Source: Microglena sp. YARC (taxonomy: Eukaryota > Chlorophyta > Chlorophyceae > Chlamydomonadales > Chlamydomonadaceae). From it: a DNA stretch of 64,000 nucleotides. The translations under genes and the position numbers were made by a program. The notes beneath the pieces were generated by a model. That model was not told the DNA's origin and made no database searches. It saw only the letters and a program-made list of their open reading frames with translations. Location: contig CM039462.1 in assembly GCA_022414725.1 (NCBI GenBank), positions 117,569,966 through 117,633,965 of the forward strand, written 5' to 3'. How positions within the stretch are numbered: the first letter of the stretch is position 1; each line of letters opens with the position of its first letter. Shown piece after piece: positions 1 through 9,829 of the stretch.

Positions 1-59
1 TTTTCATTTGTCAGTGTCTCTGTCTGCGTTTTTGTTTGTTTTTGTGTTGGCAGGTATAT

Positions 60-820
60 ACAAGCCATGCGCGCGTGTGCATGTTCATGTGCATATTTGT
101 GAACGTGCATGCACAAGTGCGTGCTTGCACCGTTGCGTGTTCTTGTATGCATTTTGATGCATGCACGTGCGCGAGTGTGCATGTGCAGATTTGTGAACGG
201 GCAAGTGCACACTTGTGCATGAATAATTGTGTGTTCACATATGCATATTGATGGGTGCATGTGCATGTGCATGTGCATGTGCATGCAAATATCAATGCCA
301 GTGCCAATATCCGTGTTTGTGGACTTGGATGTGGATGTGGACTGTTGCATGTGGGTTTGAATGGAGGTGTCTACTGTGCGGACGTGGATGTGGATGTGGG
401 AGTGGATGTTGTCATTTTCCTGGTGCCCTACTGGACTCCAAATTTGCTGATGATGGTGTTCCTCTGTGAAGGGGATGGGGGTGCACGTTATTATGAGTCT
501 AATGTCGATGTTGTTGTCCTTGTATTGGTGCTGTTGATTGTAGTTGTCCTTGTATTGCTTTTGCTGATGTTGTTGTATTGTTTCTGTTGGTTGTGGTGAA
601 GGTGGTGCTATTGATAGTTTAGCTGGTGATCGTGAAGGTAATGGTGGTAATAGTTGTGGTGGTGGTGGCGGTGGTAGTTGTGGTGATGATGATGGTGATT
701 TCAGGGTTGTGGTGATGGTGATGGTGGTTTCGGTCAAACATATGGTTTTTATGGTTCTGATACTGGTTGTGGTGGTGGCGGTGGCGGTAATAGTGGTGGT
801 TGTGATAGTGATGGTGGGGG
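60..820. repeat. TG-rich simple-sequence DNA
   Basis: Alternating purine-pyrimidine stretches (TGCATG-type, roughly 60-290) pass into TGG/TGT/GATGG triplet-like repeats (roughly 480-820). Reading frames here encode only Val/Cys/Met-rich low-complexity peptides, and no splice-flanked exon is visible. Confidence 0.7.
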
Positions 821-823
821 GTA

Positions 824-926
824 TTGAAATTGAAATTGAAATTGTTACATCCGTGTTATACCGTTACTCACAGGACGTGAAGTTAAGGACACCATAGCGT
901 AAGCCGGAGCTAGCTATAGTCACCGT
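824..926 (-). mobile_element. 5'-truncated LINE 3' end (103 bp)
   Basis: The last ~100 bp of the LINE seen in longer form at 49693-50872. It begins (plus strand) with an ATTGAA-type tail array and is flanked by a perfect 12-bp direct repeat TGGTGGGGGGTA at 812-823 and 927-938. The inserted strand is minus. Tail, severe 5' truncation and target duplication are the hallmarks of target-primed reverse transcription. Confidence 0.85.
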
Positions 927-1044
927 TGGTGGGGGGTAAGGATATGTGGTGTTGATGGTGGTGGTGGTGTATGGTTAATGGAGGGGGTGGGGTGGGGTGA
1001 GATGAGGGTGAGGGTGGTTTTGCTTGGGCTAGCCGACAATGTCC

Positions 1045-1195
1045 TCCTCGAGAGAGAAGAGGAAGAAGAGGGGAAAAGATAGGGGAAGAGGAAGAAAAGG
1101 GGGGGAGAGAGGGGAAGAGGGGTAAGAGGGAGGAAGAGGGGAAAAGGGGTAAGAAGGGGGAAAGAGGGTAAGCGGGTGGGAGGGGGGAAGAGGTA
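1045..1195. repeat. homopurine tract (GA/G-rich)
   Basis: About 150 bp almost entirely A and G on the plus strand, with only scattered T and C. It gives long Pro/Ser/Leu-rich frames on the minus strand that look like composition artefacts. Such mirror-rich tracts can form triplex DNA; that is inference. Confidence 0.65.
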
Positions 1196-1379
1196 CACAG
1201 AGGGTTAATATGGGTGAGAGGGGGTCAGAGGTGGTAGTTTCTGTGATAACACATCCCTTGCTCGGCCTCGCCCACCACATTTCCTCAACAAAATCCCTCT
1301 ATTATACATAGGTTGGTAATGTCATTCCACCCCCCTTCTCACAAGCAGGGTTTCCTAACACGCACTACAAGTAGTTTCT

Positions 1380-1512
1380 TAATGGCATTACCTGTAGTTT
1401 CTTAAAGTCACTACCTGTACTTTTTTAACGGCAATACAAGTAGTTTCTTAACGGCACTACAAGTACTTTCTTAACAGCACTACAAGTAGTTTCTTAAAGG
1501 CGCTACTTGCAG
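1380..1512. repeat. ~30-bp tandem repeat, about 5 copies
   Basis: Degenerate tandem units around CTACAAGTAGTTTCTTAA and GGCA. No coding potential seen. A TG dinucleotide run followed by ~15 G lies just downstream (about 1567-1609). Confidence 0.6.
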
Positions 1513-1564
1513 CGCAAGTGCTACATTACGTACCTTGGTGTTTTGGGGATGCTACGTTAGATCC

Positions 1565-1598
<34 letters not shown>

Positions 1599-1734
1599 GG
1601 GGGGGGGGGTTGCACCAAGAAAGCTGCTAGAAGCAACCCGAAGGCTACTAGGAGCTCCAGGGTGCTACGTAAAGGCACCAGTTCCTTTCCTTTAAACAAA
1701 ACCTGCTCACACGTAGGGATTGTTTCCTCCGCGA

Positions 1735-1935
1735 TATTTTGCGATCGCTACTTTTGACCCCGTTTTGGCCCAATTGCCCCCTAAAAAATTGTTTTCTGGT
1801 GTGTGCTCTAAATGGCCCTTAGAAGCTATAAAAGGCTATACAAGCTGTACACAGCTATAAACACGCTGTCTTGGAGGACGCATACAACCATAAAGCTAGG
1901 AAAAACCCACTTTCAGATTTAAAAAAATAACCCTG
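1735..1935 (-). repeat. dispersed repeat, CTAGCGATCGC family
   Basis: Minus-oriented relative of sequences at 3870-3950, 21480-21705 and 60600-60785. Shared features are a GCGATCGCTA-like core, a CCCCGTTTT block, and TATAAAAGGCTAT/TTTATAGCTTTT strings. Its ends are not sharply defined. Confidence 0.55.
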
Positions 1936-2060
1936 ATCACACGCTCTCTTTGCAGGGTTCCGGACAAAAATAACAAAAATTTAACAACAGACCCATGTAA
2001 CCCTGTCGGCTTAACAGACAGGGTTTAAAAAATACCCCTGCTCACCTGCTCTCTTCTCAG

Positions 2061-2132
2061 GGTTCTGGGCCCACCCCAAGCTCGGATCGAATGGACAAGC
2101 TTTACGACTTGGTGGATACTTACACCAGGAAG
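2061..2132 (+). CDS. candidate internal exon of an unidentified gene (24 codons)
   Basis: A pyrimidine-rich acceptor (ctcttctcag) precedes 72 nt that stay open in one frame, reading ...SSDRMDKLYDLVDTYTRK, and a strong donor gtacgt follows. I do not recognise the protein. The junction region (TTGGTGGATACTTACACC then AGGAAG and gt) recurs in degenerate form throughout the 84-bp satellite just downstream, which suggests the satellite was seeded from this exon-donor boundary. No other exon of the gene could be placed with confidence; a possible acceptor at about 3240 is followed by a short open stretch. It could equally be a remnant exon. Confidence 0.35.
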
Positions 2133-2339
2133 GTACGTAAATAAATAAATAAATAAATACACAAATAAATAAGTAAATAAGTAAATACAAACATAAGGAA
2201 TTAAATATATAAATAAGAACATAATAAATACATGCATACACAAATATAACGCCTTATAACTAGGCGTGAGGTTGAGAGGGCCAGCTCGTTAGCTTGCACT
2301 GGGGCCAACTGCCAAGGAAGGTACTTACACAACTGGTAT

Positions 2340-2960
2340 CAGAAATAGGTGGATATGTACACCAGGAAGGCACACACCCAAGTGGTACAAAATGCAAGTG
2401 GTAGCTTAACTTGGTGGATATGTACACCGGGGTGGTTGCACCAGGAAGGCACGCATGCTAGTGGTACAAGACCATATGCAAGTGGTAGCTGCACTTGTTG
2501 GATACGTACACCGGGGTGGTTGCACCAGGAAGGCACGCATGCTAGTGGTATAAGACCATATGCAAGTGGTAGCTGCACTTGTTGGATACGTACACCGGGG
2601 TGGTTGCACCAGGAAGGCACGCATGCTAGTGGTATAAGACCATATGCAAGTGGTAGCTGCACTTGGTGGATAAGTACACCGGGATGGTTGCACCAGGAAG
2701 GCACGCATGCTAGTGGTATAAGACCATATGCAAGTGGTAGCTGCACTTGGTGGATACGTACACCGGGATGGTTGCACCAGGAAGGCATGTATGCTAGTGG
2801 TATAAGACCATACGCAAGTGGTAGCTGAACTTGGTGGATATGTACACCGGGAAGGTGCGTTCATAACTAACGTCATAACATGAGCAAGGGGTATAATTAC
2901 TTGGTGGATGTGTGCTAGGAAGGTACACACGCAAAAGTGGCATCAGAACTTGGTGGTGAC
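2340..2960. repeat. 84-bp tandem satellite (about 5 full units plus degenerate edges)
   Basis: The string CCAGGAAGGCACGCATG starts at 2441, 2525, 2609, 2693 and (variant) 2777, giving an exact 84-bp period. Because 84 is a multiple of three, several frames stay open on both strands; these repetitive peptides are artefacts. Every unit carries a TACACC...AGGAAGG segment resembling the exon-donor junction at 2115-2138. Confidence 0.85.
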
Positions 2961-3135
2961 GTTCACCAGCAGGGTACGTACATAGCTAATATCATAACTT
3001 GAACAAGGTGTATACGAATTCGGCAGATGTGTACTAGGAGGCAGTCGGTGTGGGTGTGTGTTAGGTGGAGGGTGTGTAATTAATGTTTCAGTCGTAGGGG
3101 TGGGGTGTTGGGTTGGGTTGTGTTGGGTTTTTTTT

Positions 3136-3163
3136 GGGGGGGGGGGGGGGGGGGGGGGGGGGG
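3136..3163. repeat. poly-G run (28)
   Basis: Uninterrupted G tract preceded by a T run. It is one of many long G or C homopolymers in the window, and its length is uncertain in any assembly. Confidence 0.8.
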
Positions 3164-3229
3164 TAGTAGTGGGTGTGGAGGGTGAAGGGTAGGAAGGTTC
3201 ACACGGAACTGGTATCATAACTGATGTCA

Positions 3230-3960
3230 TGTGGTCTACAGGAACCTAGCAGCATCAGCTGCAGCCTCCTCACACTGATAATCACGATAGCTCCTGATTA
3301 AAGCTTTGTGTACATAATCACGATAGCTCCTGATTAAAGCTTTGTGTACACCCGCCCAAACTTGGAGAAGAAGCGTGTATTGTATATTGTGATAGAGGAG
3401 GTCAGTAGCTTTCCAAATCAAATATTGAATGAAAAACGAGAAAGTTCAATGCCGGGAAGCGTGCTGTACTTTTCGACGTACACTACTCATACGTTTGTAC
3501 ATACATATGAATATACATTTCGAGAAAAAATCATTCGTATGAATATACATATGATTATGTCAACGCATAATCATACGTTCATATGTCGGCCCAACCCTAC
3601 TTACCCCCTTGGGCAAGTCATCATCTGTAACACATTTTCAATAACTAAGGTTCTCTTCAAGCACCCAGCATCACAGACTAGAAACACCACACACCCAGCA
3701 CCAAGCACCACACACTTTAAGCACCACATACCTCGAGCCACTCAACCATGAGGAACTTAGGCTTGGGTGGGGGGAGTTCCAGCTTTCCAAACACATTCTT
3801 CTCCTCCAAGAAAGTATCGATATCACGAGCTACGCCTGTCACTGCGGAGCTGACCTACGAAACCAGGGATGCTTTTTTTAAATATATAAGTGGGTTTTTC
3901 TAGCGAAAAAACTGGGTAAAAACTAGCGACTGCTCTATAGAGCTGGAAAACAAATTCCTG
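3230..3960. other. no clear gene; short direct repeats
   Basis: Contains a 39-bp direct duplication (AATCACGATAGCTCCTGATT unit, about 3280-3340), AT-rich ATATGAATATAC repeats, and a CTAGCGATCGC-family fragment near 3870-3950. The 135-codon open frame at 3344-3751 has no recognisable domain. Confidence 0.5.
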
Positions 3961-3964
3961 TGCC

Positions 3965-4232
3965 AAAAGAAGAATTTGCATTTACATGAATGATTTGATT
4001 TGAACTGATAATGTCACTGCAAAGCTGACCTTTAAAACAGAAGTATTTGCATTCATATGATTGATTTGATTTGAACTCATTATGTCACTGTGGAGCTGAC
4101 CTACGAAACAGAAGTATTTGCATTCATATGATTCACTTGATTTGAACTGCTTATGTCACTGCCGACCTGACCTGCGAAACAGAAGTATTTGCACTCATCT
4201 GATTGATTCCATTTGAATTGATAATGTTACTG
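3965..4232 (+). repeat. 71-bp tandem repeat, 4 copies, running into a SINE 3' end
   Basis: TATTTGCATTCATATGATT recurs at about 3973, 4044, 4115 and 4186, a 71-bp period. The unit includes GATTTGAACTGATAATGTCACTGC, which directly precedes the SINE 3' module in other copies (for example near 46175), so the array looks like expansion of the SINE body. Confidence 0.7.
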
Positions 4233-4292
4233 CGGAAGACGGCGCACAGCCTTAAAGGCTAAAGCCATGCAACCAAGTTCAAGTTCAAGTGC
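4233..4292 (+). mobile_element. SINE 3' module with (AAGTTC)n tail
   Basis: Matches the recurrent module GAAGACGGCGAGCAGCC...GCCATGTAACC followed by AAGTTC repeats. Sister copies lie at 9487-9560, 12560-12610, 18232-18300, 21270-21330, 24085-24365, 39155-39195, 40360-40428, 40616-40686, 41320-41386 and 46195-46250, and on minus at 52690-52765 and 50873-50925. Confidence 0.75.
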
Positions 4293-4380
4293 TAAGAAAC
4301 AGAAGTGGAATGTGTGTGGGGAAGGGAAAGTGTCGGGGGTTGAGACTACAGGCATGGCAAAAACAAACTGTATCTTGTCA

Positions 4381-4530
4381 CAGACCAGGGGTAGCCTAAT
4401 TGGTTGTAGGGACTTGCCCAACTATTATATCAGGAGGGACTAAAAAGATACAGCGCTAATGAAGTGAACCCCAAACTATCATTTTCCCGACAGAGGCCAT
4501 AAGTTTGTGCAACAGTGATTATGCAATTTT
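4381..4530 (+). mobile_element. ~150-bp dispersed element (CCAGGGGTAGCC family)
   Basis: Begins near CCAGGGGTAGCC and continues through GGGACTTGCCC, TGAACCCCAAAC and TTTGTGCAACAGTGAT. Near full-length relatives are at 17810-17965, 25328-25481, 46437-46587, 51103-51258 and 54963-55125 (plus), and at 22604-22720, 36484-36575 and 58437-58580 (minus); shorter fragments are at 11922, 25970, 30178, 36108, 43000, 47948 and 56385. It looks SINE-like, but the polymerase III boxes are not convincing. Confidence 0.7.
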
Positions 4531-4534
4531 GCAA

Positions 4535-5570
4535 ATCCCCTCAGCCCACCCCAACCCCACCACCGCCCACCACCACCACTATCACCACCACCACAAACCG
4601 ACTGCCAGCGTGGCAGAATAACCTAAACCTGAGCAAAGAGACCTGTGGATGTCTTTGGAGGCCATCAGAGGTCTTGCAACCTCTCAACCCATCCCAACAC
4701 CAACACCAATCTCCAACACCACCACCACTAACTGACTGCCAGACCACCCCGCACATGAGCAAAGAGGCCAGTGGGGGCCTAAGGAGCCATTCCATGCCGA
4801 CCCCACCACACCACCACCACCACACTGCCACTAACTGACTGCAAGACCTACACGCACATAGACAAGAGACCAGTGGGGTTCTCGGGATGAAAAGAAATTA
4901 CCCATCCCACCCCCACCCCCTCACACACCACCACCACTATCACCACCACAAACTGACTGCCAGACCACCCTGCACATGAGCAAAGAGGCCAGTGGGGCCT
5001 CAGGAGCCATCCCATGCCAACCCCACCACACCACGCCACCATTATCACCACCACCACAAACTGACTGCCAGACCAACCCGCACATGGGCAAAGAGGCCAG
5101 TGGGGGGCCCAGGAGCCATCCCATGGCGACCGCACCACACTACACCACCACTATCACCACCACCACAAACTGCCTGCCAGACCAACTTTCACATGAGCAA
5201 AAAGACCATTGGGGGCCGTAAAAAGAAAAGAAATTACCCATCCCAACCCCACCACCACCACCACCGCCACCACAAACTGACTGCAAGACCAACCCACACT
5301 TACGCAGAGAGACCAGTGGGGGTCTTAGGAAGAAAAGAAACGACCAATCCCAACCCTACCGCCACCACCGACACCACCACAAACTGCCTGCCAGACCAAC
5401 CCACACCAAAGCAAAGAGACCAGTGGGGGTCTTAGGAAGAAAAGAAATGACTCATCCCAACCCCACCACCACCAACACAGGAGCCATCCCATGCCAACCT
5501 CACCCTACCACTCACCACCACCACAAACTGACTGCCAGACCAACCCACACCTGAGCAAAGAGTCCAGTTG
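4535..5570. repeat. ~105-110-bp satellite with CCACCA core
   Basis: About nine degenerate units of the form CTGACTGCCAGACCA, CACATGAGCAAAGAG, GGCCAGTGGGG and a (CCACCA)n spacer. Long open frames on both strands are Pro/Thr- or Gly/Val-rich artefacts of the repeat. Confidence 0.8.
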
Positions 5571-5724
5571 ACGCCTCACGAGGAGCAGGGTTAATGGATT
5601 CTCCAAAGCGGACTGCCAATCGTAGCTGCTTCAACTCTTGCTGAAAGCTATCCTTGGCCTGCGATGTTGTCGGCAGGGGAACTGTTTAGGCAGGAGATTG
5701 TTGGGGGTGATGAGGGGAGTAGGG

Positions 5725-5890
5725 AGGGGGAGGGGGGGGGGGGGGGGGGGGGGGGCTGATGGGGGCGGTGGTGCTGGTGGTGGGACAGGGGGTGATGGAG
5801 GGCAGGGGGGCAGTAGGGTGGTGTGTGTGTGTGTGTGTGTGTGTGTGGTGGTGGTGGTGGTGGTGGTGGTGGTGGGGGGGGGGCTGGTGG
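5725..5890. repeat. compound microsatellite: poly-G, (TG)n, (GGT)n, poly-G
   Basis: G tract near 5729-5755, GT run near 5820-5848, GGT run near 5848-5875 and a terminal G tract. No coding support. Confidence 0.8.
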
Positions 5891-5991
5891 CAGCGGTGAT
5901 GGGGCTCACATGTAGGCATAGAGATGCTTCTGGAGTAAGATCCTCTGTCACAGGGTAGCATGCCATCTGGGTGTAAGTACCTACGAATAAG

Positions 5992-6150
5992 TAGGGGCCA
6001 GCATATCATATGATGCCGACCAATAGCGAGTATGACATAATATAATATCATAAAATTGCATCGTAGGATATTGCATGTAAATGGTAACTGTAGCCTAGTC
6101 AGACCGCCAGCATCATATGATACCATATAATATCATATTGCCATTCCCTA
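5992..6150. mobile_element. hAT-like MITE, family 1 (159 bp)
   Basis: Terminal inverted repeats begin TAGGGGCCAGCATATCAT on the left and (reverse complement of the right end) TAGGGAATGGCAATATGAT. Flanks are GAATAAG on both sides; the 8-bp target duplication CGAATAAG / AGAATAAG has one mismatch. There is no coding capacity. Two further copies with perfect 8-bp duplications are at 33938-34180 and 53377-53450. Confidence 0.85.
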
Positions 6151-6539
6151 AGAATAAGTACCTTGACATTTTGAGTTGCCTTTTCTACATACCCAACAGT
6201 CTACTACTCTGACATATCCTTGGATATTACACGAGCTGGGGGGTGGTGACAGGTAGGACTGGGGGAGGTAGGGGGAAGCTAAGGAAAGGACTACATGGGA
6301 GTGGGAGCGGTAGGTGGAGGCTGGGACGTCCGTGCTTGGTGCTTAACAGTTGGTGGTTGGTGGCTAACAGTTGGTGGTTGGTGCTCAACAGTTGGTGGTG
6401 GTTGGTGCTCATGGTGGGTGGAACCTGCTATCACCACACCATCATTTCATCCAATTGTACTGCTTGAAGTACATTAGCACCACCAGAAGGCTTCAATAGC
6501 TCTTGCTAATACCAAAGGCTTTAGTTTTTTTCTTTTTAA

Positions 6540-6616
6540 AGGATTTTCACCCCAGGAGGTGGGACCCCTTACACGACACAGCGCCACTGAGGATTTAGAA
6601 AGAAAGGCGAAGAAAT
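6540..6616 (+). repeat. dispersed repeat (CCCAGGAGGTGGGACCCC family)
   Basis: The segment TTTTCACCCCAGGAGGTGGG...GAAAGAAAGGCGAAG recurs at about 20125-20210 and 50955-51035. Nature unknown. Confidence 0.55.
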
Positions 6617-6789
6617 TCATACTTCAGTATGCATCCACCATGCAGCGACTGACTGGCGACGAAATGGCAACAGAATGGCGATTAAAACAACCATGCAACG
6701 ATGGAATGAAAACAGACTGGCGACAAAAAACCATGCAGCAACGGAACGGCACCGTAAAACGAAAACATTGGTGACCAGGCTGACATTAC

Positions 6790-6940
6790 TCCAGCCATAA
6801 ACTGCCCAAATCAATGGCCCTGCGGCAGCCTGCACTCTGTTCAGGTTCTTAAACAGGTGATTAGGTTGTTCAACACCTGCATGTTTAGCCAGCGTTGTCC
6901 ATAAAACACCCTGAGCAGGGTGCAGGCTGCCTTAGGGCCA
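6790..6940. repeat. dispersed inverted repeat with CACCTGTTCAGG motifs
   Basis: The ends read GGCAGCCTGCACTC...GAGCAGGGTGCAGGCTGCC, and the interior carries AACAGGTG/CACCTG blocks. Relatives are at about 10080-10190 and 25630-25815, where TTGAACAYGTGTTGAACA units are tandemly expanded. Probably a fold-back element; no target duplication was established. Confidence 0.5.
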
Positions 6941-7724
6941 CTGATTTGGGCAATTTATGGCTTGAGTAATGTCAGTCTGGTCACCAGTGTTTTTGTTTTC
7001 CTTGCCATTCCATTCGATGCACGGCTATTTTCGTCTGCATTCCATCGCTGCGTGGATATTTCTGTCTCCATTCCGTTGCCATTTCGTTGCCATTCAGTCT
7101 CTGCATGGTCGTAAGAACTGCCCCCCAGACCCCCCAAGCCGCAGGTTTGGGGGGCAGTGTGTCACACCGTGGTCGCACCGAGTCACTCAATTAAAGACAC
7201 GTCTCATACACAAAAAAGCCTGCCCACCTGGACATGTCTTTGAACTGTACACCACCACGTGATTGAATTCTTTTCACGAGAGCTCGGTCTACCATATTCC
7301 ATACTACTATATAGTATATGTTTGTCATCAGCCTGCAAACGGTGAGCGGCCTGAATGCTCTACGCCATGCAATCACACCTGTTTCATTATTGTGCTGTGT
7401 GTAGCAGCTTCTAGGCAGCTCCTTTCCCCCGTCATTGAGCCTAACCTAAGGCTAGCTAGTGCGTCTGAAAGTTGACACTACTGGCATTTCAATGCAAATG
7501 AAAGGCTAGACCCAGTGTCTAGCTGTCGGAGCTGGCTGGAAGCTGTCATGTGCAGCCCAAAAATGAAACGGTGGCGTTCAGCATGTAATAATGTAGAGAG
7601 TAATCACCAGCATGGTTTGATTTAGGGTGCTACATGTAGCAAAAGTGCTACATTTTGTAGCTTGGAGTTTTGAGGTGCTCCGATTGAGCCTTTAAGGTGC
7701 TTTACGCCCCAAGAAAGCTGCTAC

Positions 7725-7925
7725 AAGTCCTGCAAGCGACGCAGAAAATTGGCTGAGTGTGTTGTCAACGGAGCGCAATTTGGCAACAATGGATCTGACT
7801 GAAGCGAGTTAGTAACACAACCGTTGGATGACGTGTCAGGCTTCAATTTTTCGGTCGGACACACAAACGGACAAATGGGTAAACATGAAGGCTCACGCCC
7901 CCTTGAAGAGGGGGCTCTGCCAACC
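7725..7925 (+). repeat. ~200-bp dispersed repeat (AGCGACAGGTGGCAAC family)
   Basis: Shares GAAGCGAGTTAGTNAC, CGTTGGNTGACGTGTC, GGCTTC and a terminal GGGGGCTC-CGCCCCC-GAGGGGGCTC hairpin-like end with copies at 20380-20580 (minus), 22826-23035, 56115-56305 and partly 38225-38405. Confidence 0.65.
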
Positions 7926-7984
7926 AACCCCTAATAACTACTAGGGGCAGCACGGTGCTGAGTAAAGACACCTCGTTCGTTACT

Positions 7985-8130
7985 TAACCCACAACCCCCA
8001 ACCCCAACCCCCAGCCCCAAACCCCAACCCACAAACCCAACCCACAGCCCCAAACTCCAACCCACAACCCCAACCCCAATCCAAAACCCCAAACCCACAG
8101 CTTCAACCAACCCCCCAAACCCAACTCACA
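7985..8130. repeat. CCCCAAC/CCCAAACC simple repeat
   Basis: A ~145-bp run of variable CCCCAAACC/CCCACAAC units, bounded on both sides by the duplicated string GGAGCAGCACGGTGCTGAGTAAAGACACC-like (near 7935-7970 and 8140-8172). Confidence 0.7.
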
Positions 8131-8269
8131 ACCCAACCACAAGGAGCAGCACGGTGCTGAGTAAAGACACCACATTCATTACTTGAAAACAAACCTGACC
8201 ACCATATAATCAGCAGGTAAAAACCTATCACCATGTAATGAGAGAACCAGGTCAGAGAAACATTCTTAC

Positions 8270-8468
8270 CATTTTTTATTTTCAGCTACGAACAGCAGCT
8301 TCTAGGCAGCTCTGCTGACTGACTATTCAGCCTAACCTAATGCAACATAGAGTGTCTGGAAGCTGACAGAATCCGCTGTCCAGGACTGTCAAAATCTTGG
8401 GGCATAGCCCAGAGGCTGGATCAGGTAACAGCCTAGGAGCTGCTGCTCGTAGCTGAAAAGAAATTATG
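8270..8468. mobile_element. hAT-like MITE, family 2 (199 bp), inserted at a splice donor
   Basis: The termini are inverted copies of CATAATTTCTTTTCAGC followed by TACGARCAGCAGCTTCTAGG-type sequence. Perfect 8-bp target duplication ATTCTTAC at 8262-8269 and 8469-8476. On the minus strand this reads GTAAGAAT, which is the donor of the exon at 8477-8663. Related elements: 58787-58985, 59596-59798 and 62193-62396, with fragments near 7393, 9950, 25505, 42455, 54245, 59405, 59820 and 60228. Confidence 0.8.
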
Positions 8469-8476
8469 ATTCTTAC

Positions 8477-9460
8477 CAGCCCGAACACATTCTTGGGAAC
8501 CTGCCCATAGTTCGCCTCATAGAGTCGGCCACCTCCTGAGCGGAACCCATAGTCAGCACACATAGCGATCTTCGTTGTTCCGTCCCGGTCGAAGAAGAGC
8601 CGGCATCCCTGGTCATCTATAGAATCATAGCTCCCCTGGGAGACTCTGACACGGACGGAGCTCCTGGCTCACGACAATCAGACACACAAGTCAGATTATG
8701 TTTTGTAATAGCTGTAGTCAGCACACATAGCAATCTCCGTTGATCCGTCGCGGTCGAAGAAGGGCCAGCATCCCTTATCATCCATAGAATCATAACACCC
8801 CTGGGAGGCTCGGACACGGACAGAGCTCCTGGCACACGACAATCAGACACACAAATCAGATTAGGTTTTGTAGTAGCTGTAGTCAGCACACATGGCGATC
8901 TTCGTCAATCTGTCGCGGACGAAGCAGAGCCTGCGTTCCCTTGTCATCAATAGCATCATAGCTTCATAATTTGGAGACTCGAACACGGACAGAGCTCTTG
9001 TCACACGACAATAAGACACAAAAACCAGATTATTTATTTTACAGCTGTTAGATACTGAGGACGTGCACATAGAAGGGGCTGCATCCCTAATCGTCATTGT
9101 CGTCACAGTTTGCCTGGCAGACTCAGACATGCAAGGAGCTCCTAACACAAGACGATCAGACATACAAATTGGATTATATTATTTTACAGCTGATAAATAC
9201 TGAGGGCGTGCTCATAGAAGAGGCTGCATCCCTTATCAGCAGTGTCGTCATAGTTTGCCTGGTGACTCAGACACGCAAGGAGCTCCTGGCACATGACAAT
9301 CAGACATACAAATTGGATTACATTATTTTACAGCTGTTAGATACTGTGGACGTGCACATAGAAGGGGCTGCATCCCTAATCGCCAGTGTCGTCATAGTTT
9401 GCCTGGTCGACTCAGCTACGCAAAGAGCTCCTGGTACAAGAACAATACTTTATAATAAGA
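8477..9460 (-). pseudogene. tandemly duplicated exon array, possible beta/gamma-crystallin-like fold
   Basis: The best unit is 8477-8663. It has an acceptor (..gagccag), then one frame of 62 codons after a split codon, reading SSVRVRVSQGSYDSIDDQGC, FFDRDGTTKIAMCADYGF and YGQVPKNVFGL, followed by donor gtaagaat. Further copies of the exon head with its acceptor lie at about 8700-8835, 8875-8995, 9050-9135, 9195-9285 and 9345-9425. They decay progressively: the second ends in a stop shortly after the MCADY segment, and later ones carry frameshifts. The SSVRV strand plus a Cys/Tyr/Gly-rich Greek-key-like pattern suggests a beta/gamma-crystallin-type module, but this is an unaided impression. Upstream and downstream exons were not found, so it may be a gene fragment. 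Confidence 0.4.
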
Positions 9461-9599
9461 ATGCGGTAACTTGCTTAGATTGTGTTGCTGCCAAAGACGG
9501 CCAGCAGCCTTAAAGACTGGAGCCATGTAAACAAGTTCAAGCTAAAGCTCAAGCTCCTGCCACACGACAATCAGTCGCACAAACCAGACATAATTTTAG

Positions 9600-9800
9600 A
9601 AAAGCTGCTGAGTAATGATGACGCATGGTGAGGCGTGGTATTAAGGGAGACCTGCCTTCCGGCAGTAGGGAAGGGGCTGCTACTTCACCTAGACAAAGCT
9701 ACCATGGCGGTTGACAGCGATTGCGAACACTAAGCGCACCCGTAGGGATTGAAACCCCGACCTTCTTGTTACACCGAGCTCTACCATTGAGCCATTCGTC
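9600..9800 (-). mobile_element. tRNA-derived SINE head and body
   Basis: On the minus strand, TGGCTCAATGG resembles a polymerase III A box with a GCTC/GAGC D-stem, and GGTTTCAATCC resembles a B box. The acceptor arms do not pair, so it is not a functional tRNA. The downstream body (GCGCTTAGTGTTCGCAATCG, GTCAACCGCCATGGTAGC) matches the copy at 17990-18300. Confidence 0.6.
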
Positions 9801-9829
9801 AAATTGGGAAAGAGCTTAATGATAAGAAG

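Noticed and set aside
2340..2960. Possible CRISPR-like array (regular repeats)
   Set aside because: Units are contiguous 84-bp copies without unique spacers, and the context is eukaryotic; it is an ordinary satellite. The same reasoning excludes the 108-bp array at 21720-22385.
9721..9800. tRNA gene on the minus strand
   Set aside because: A- and B-box-like motifs and a D-stem are present, but the acceptor and anticodon stems do not pair, and the following sequence matches a dispersed repeat; it is a SINE head.
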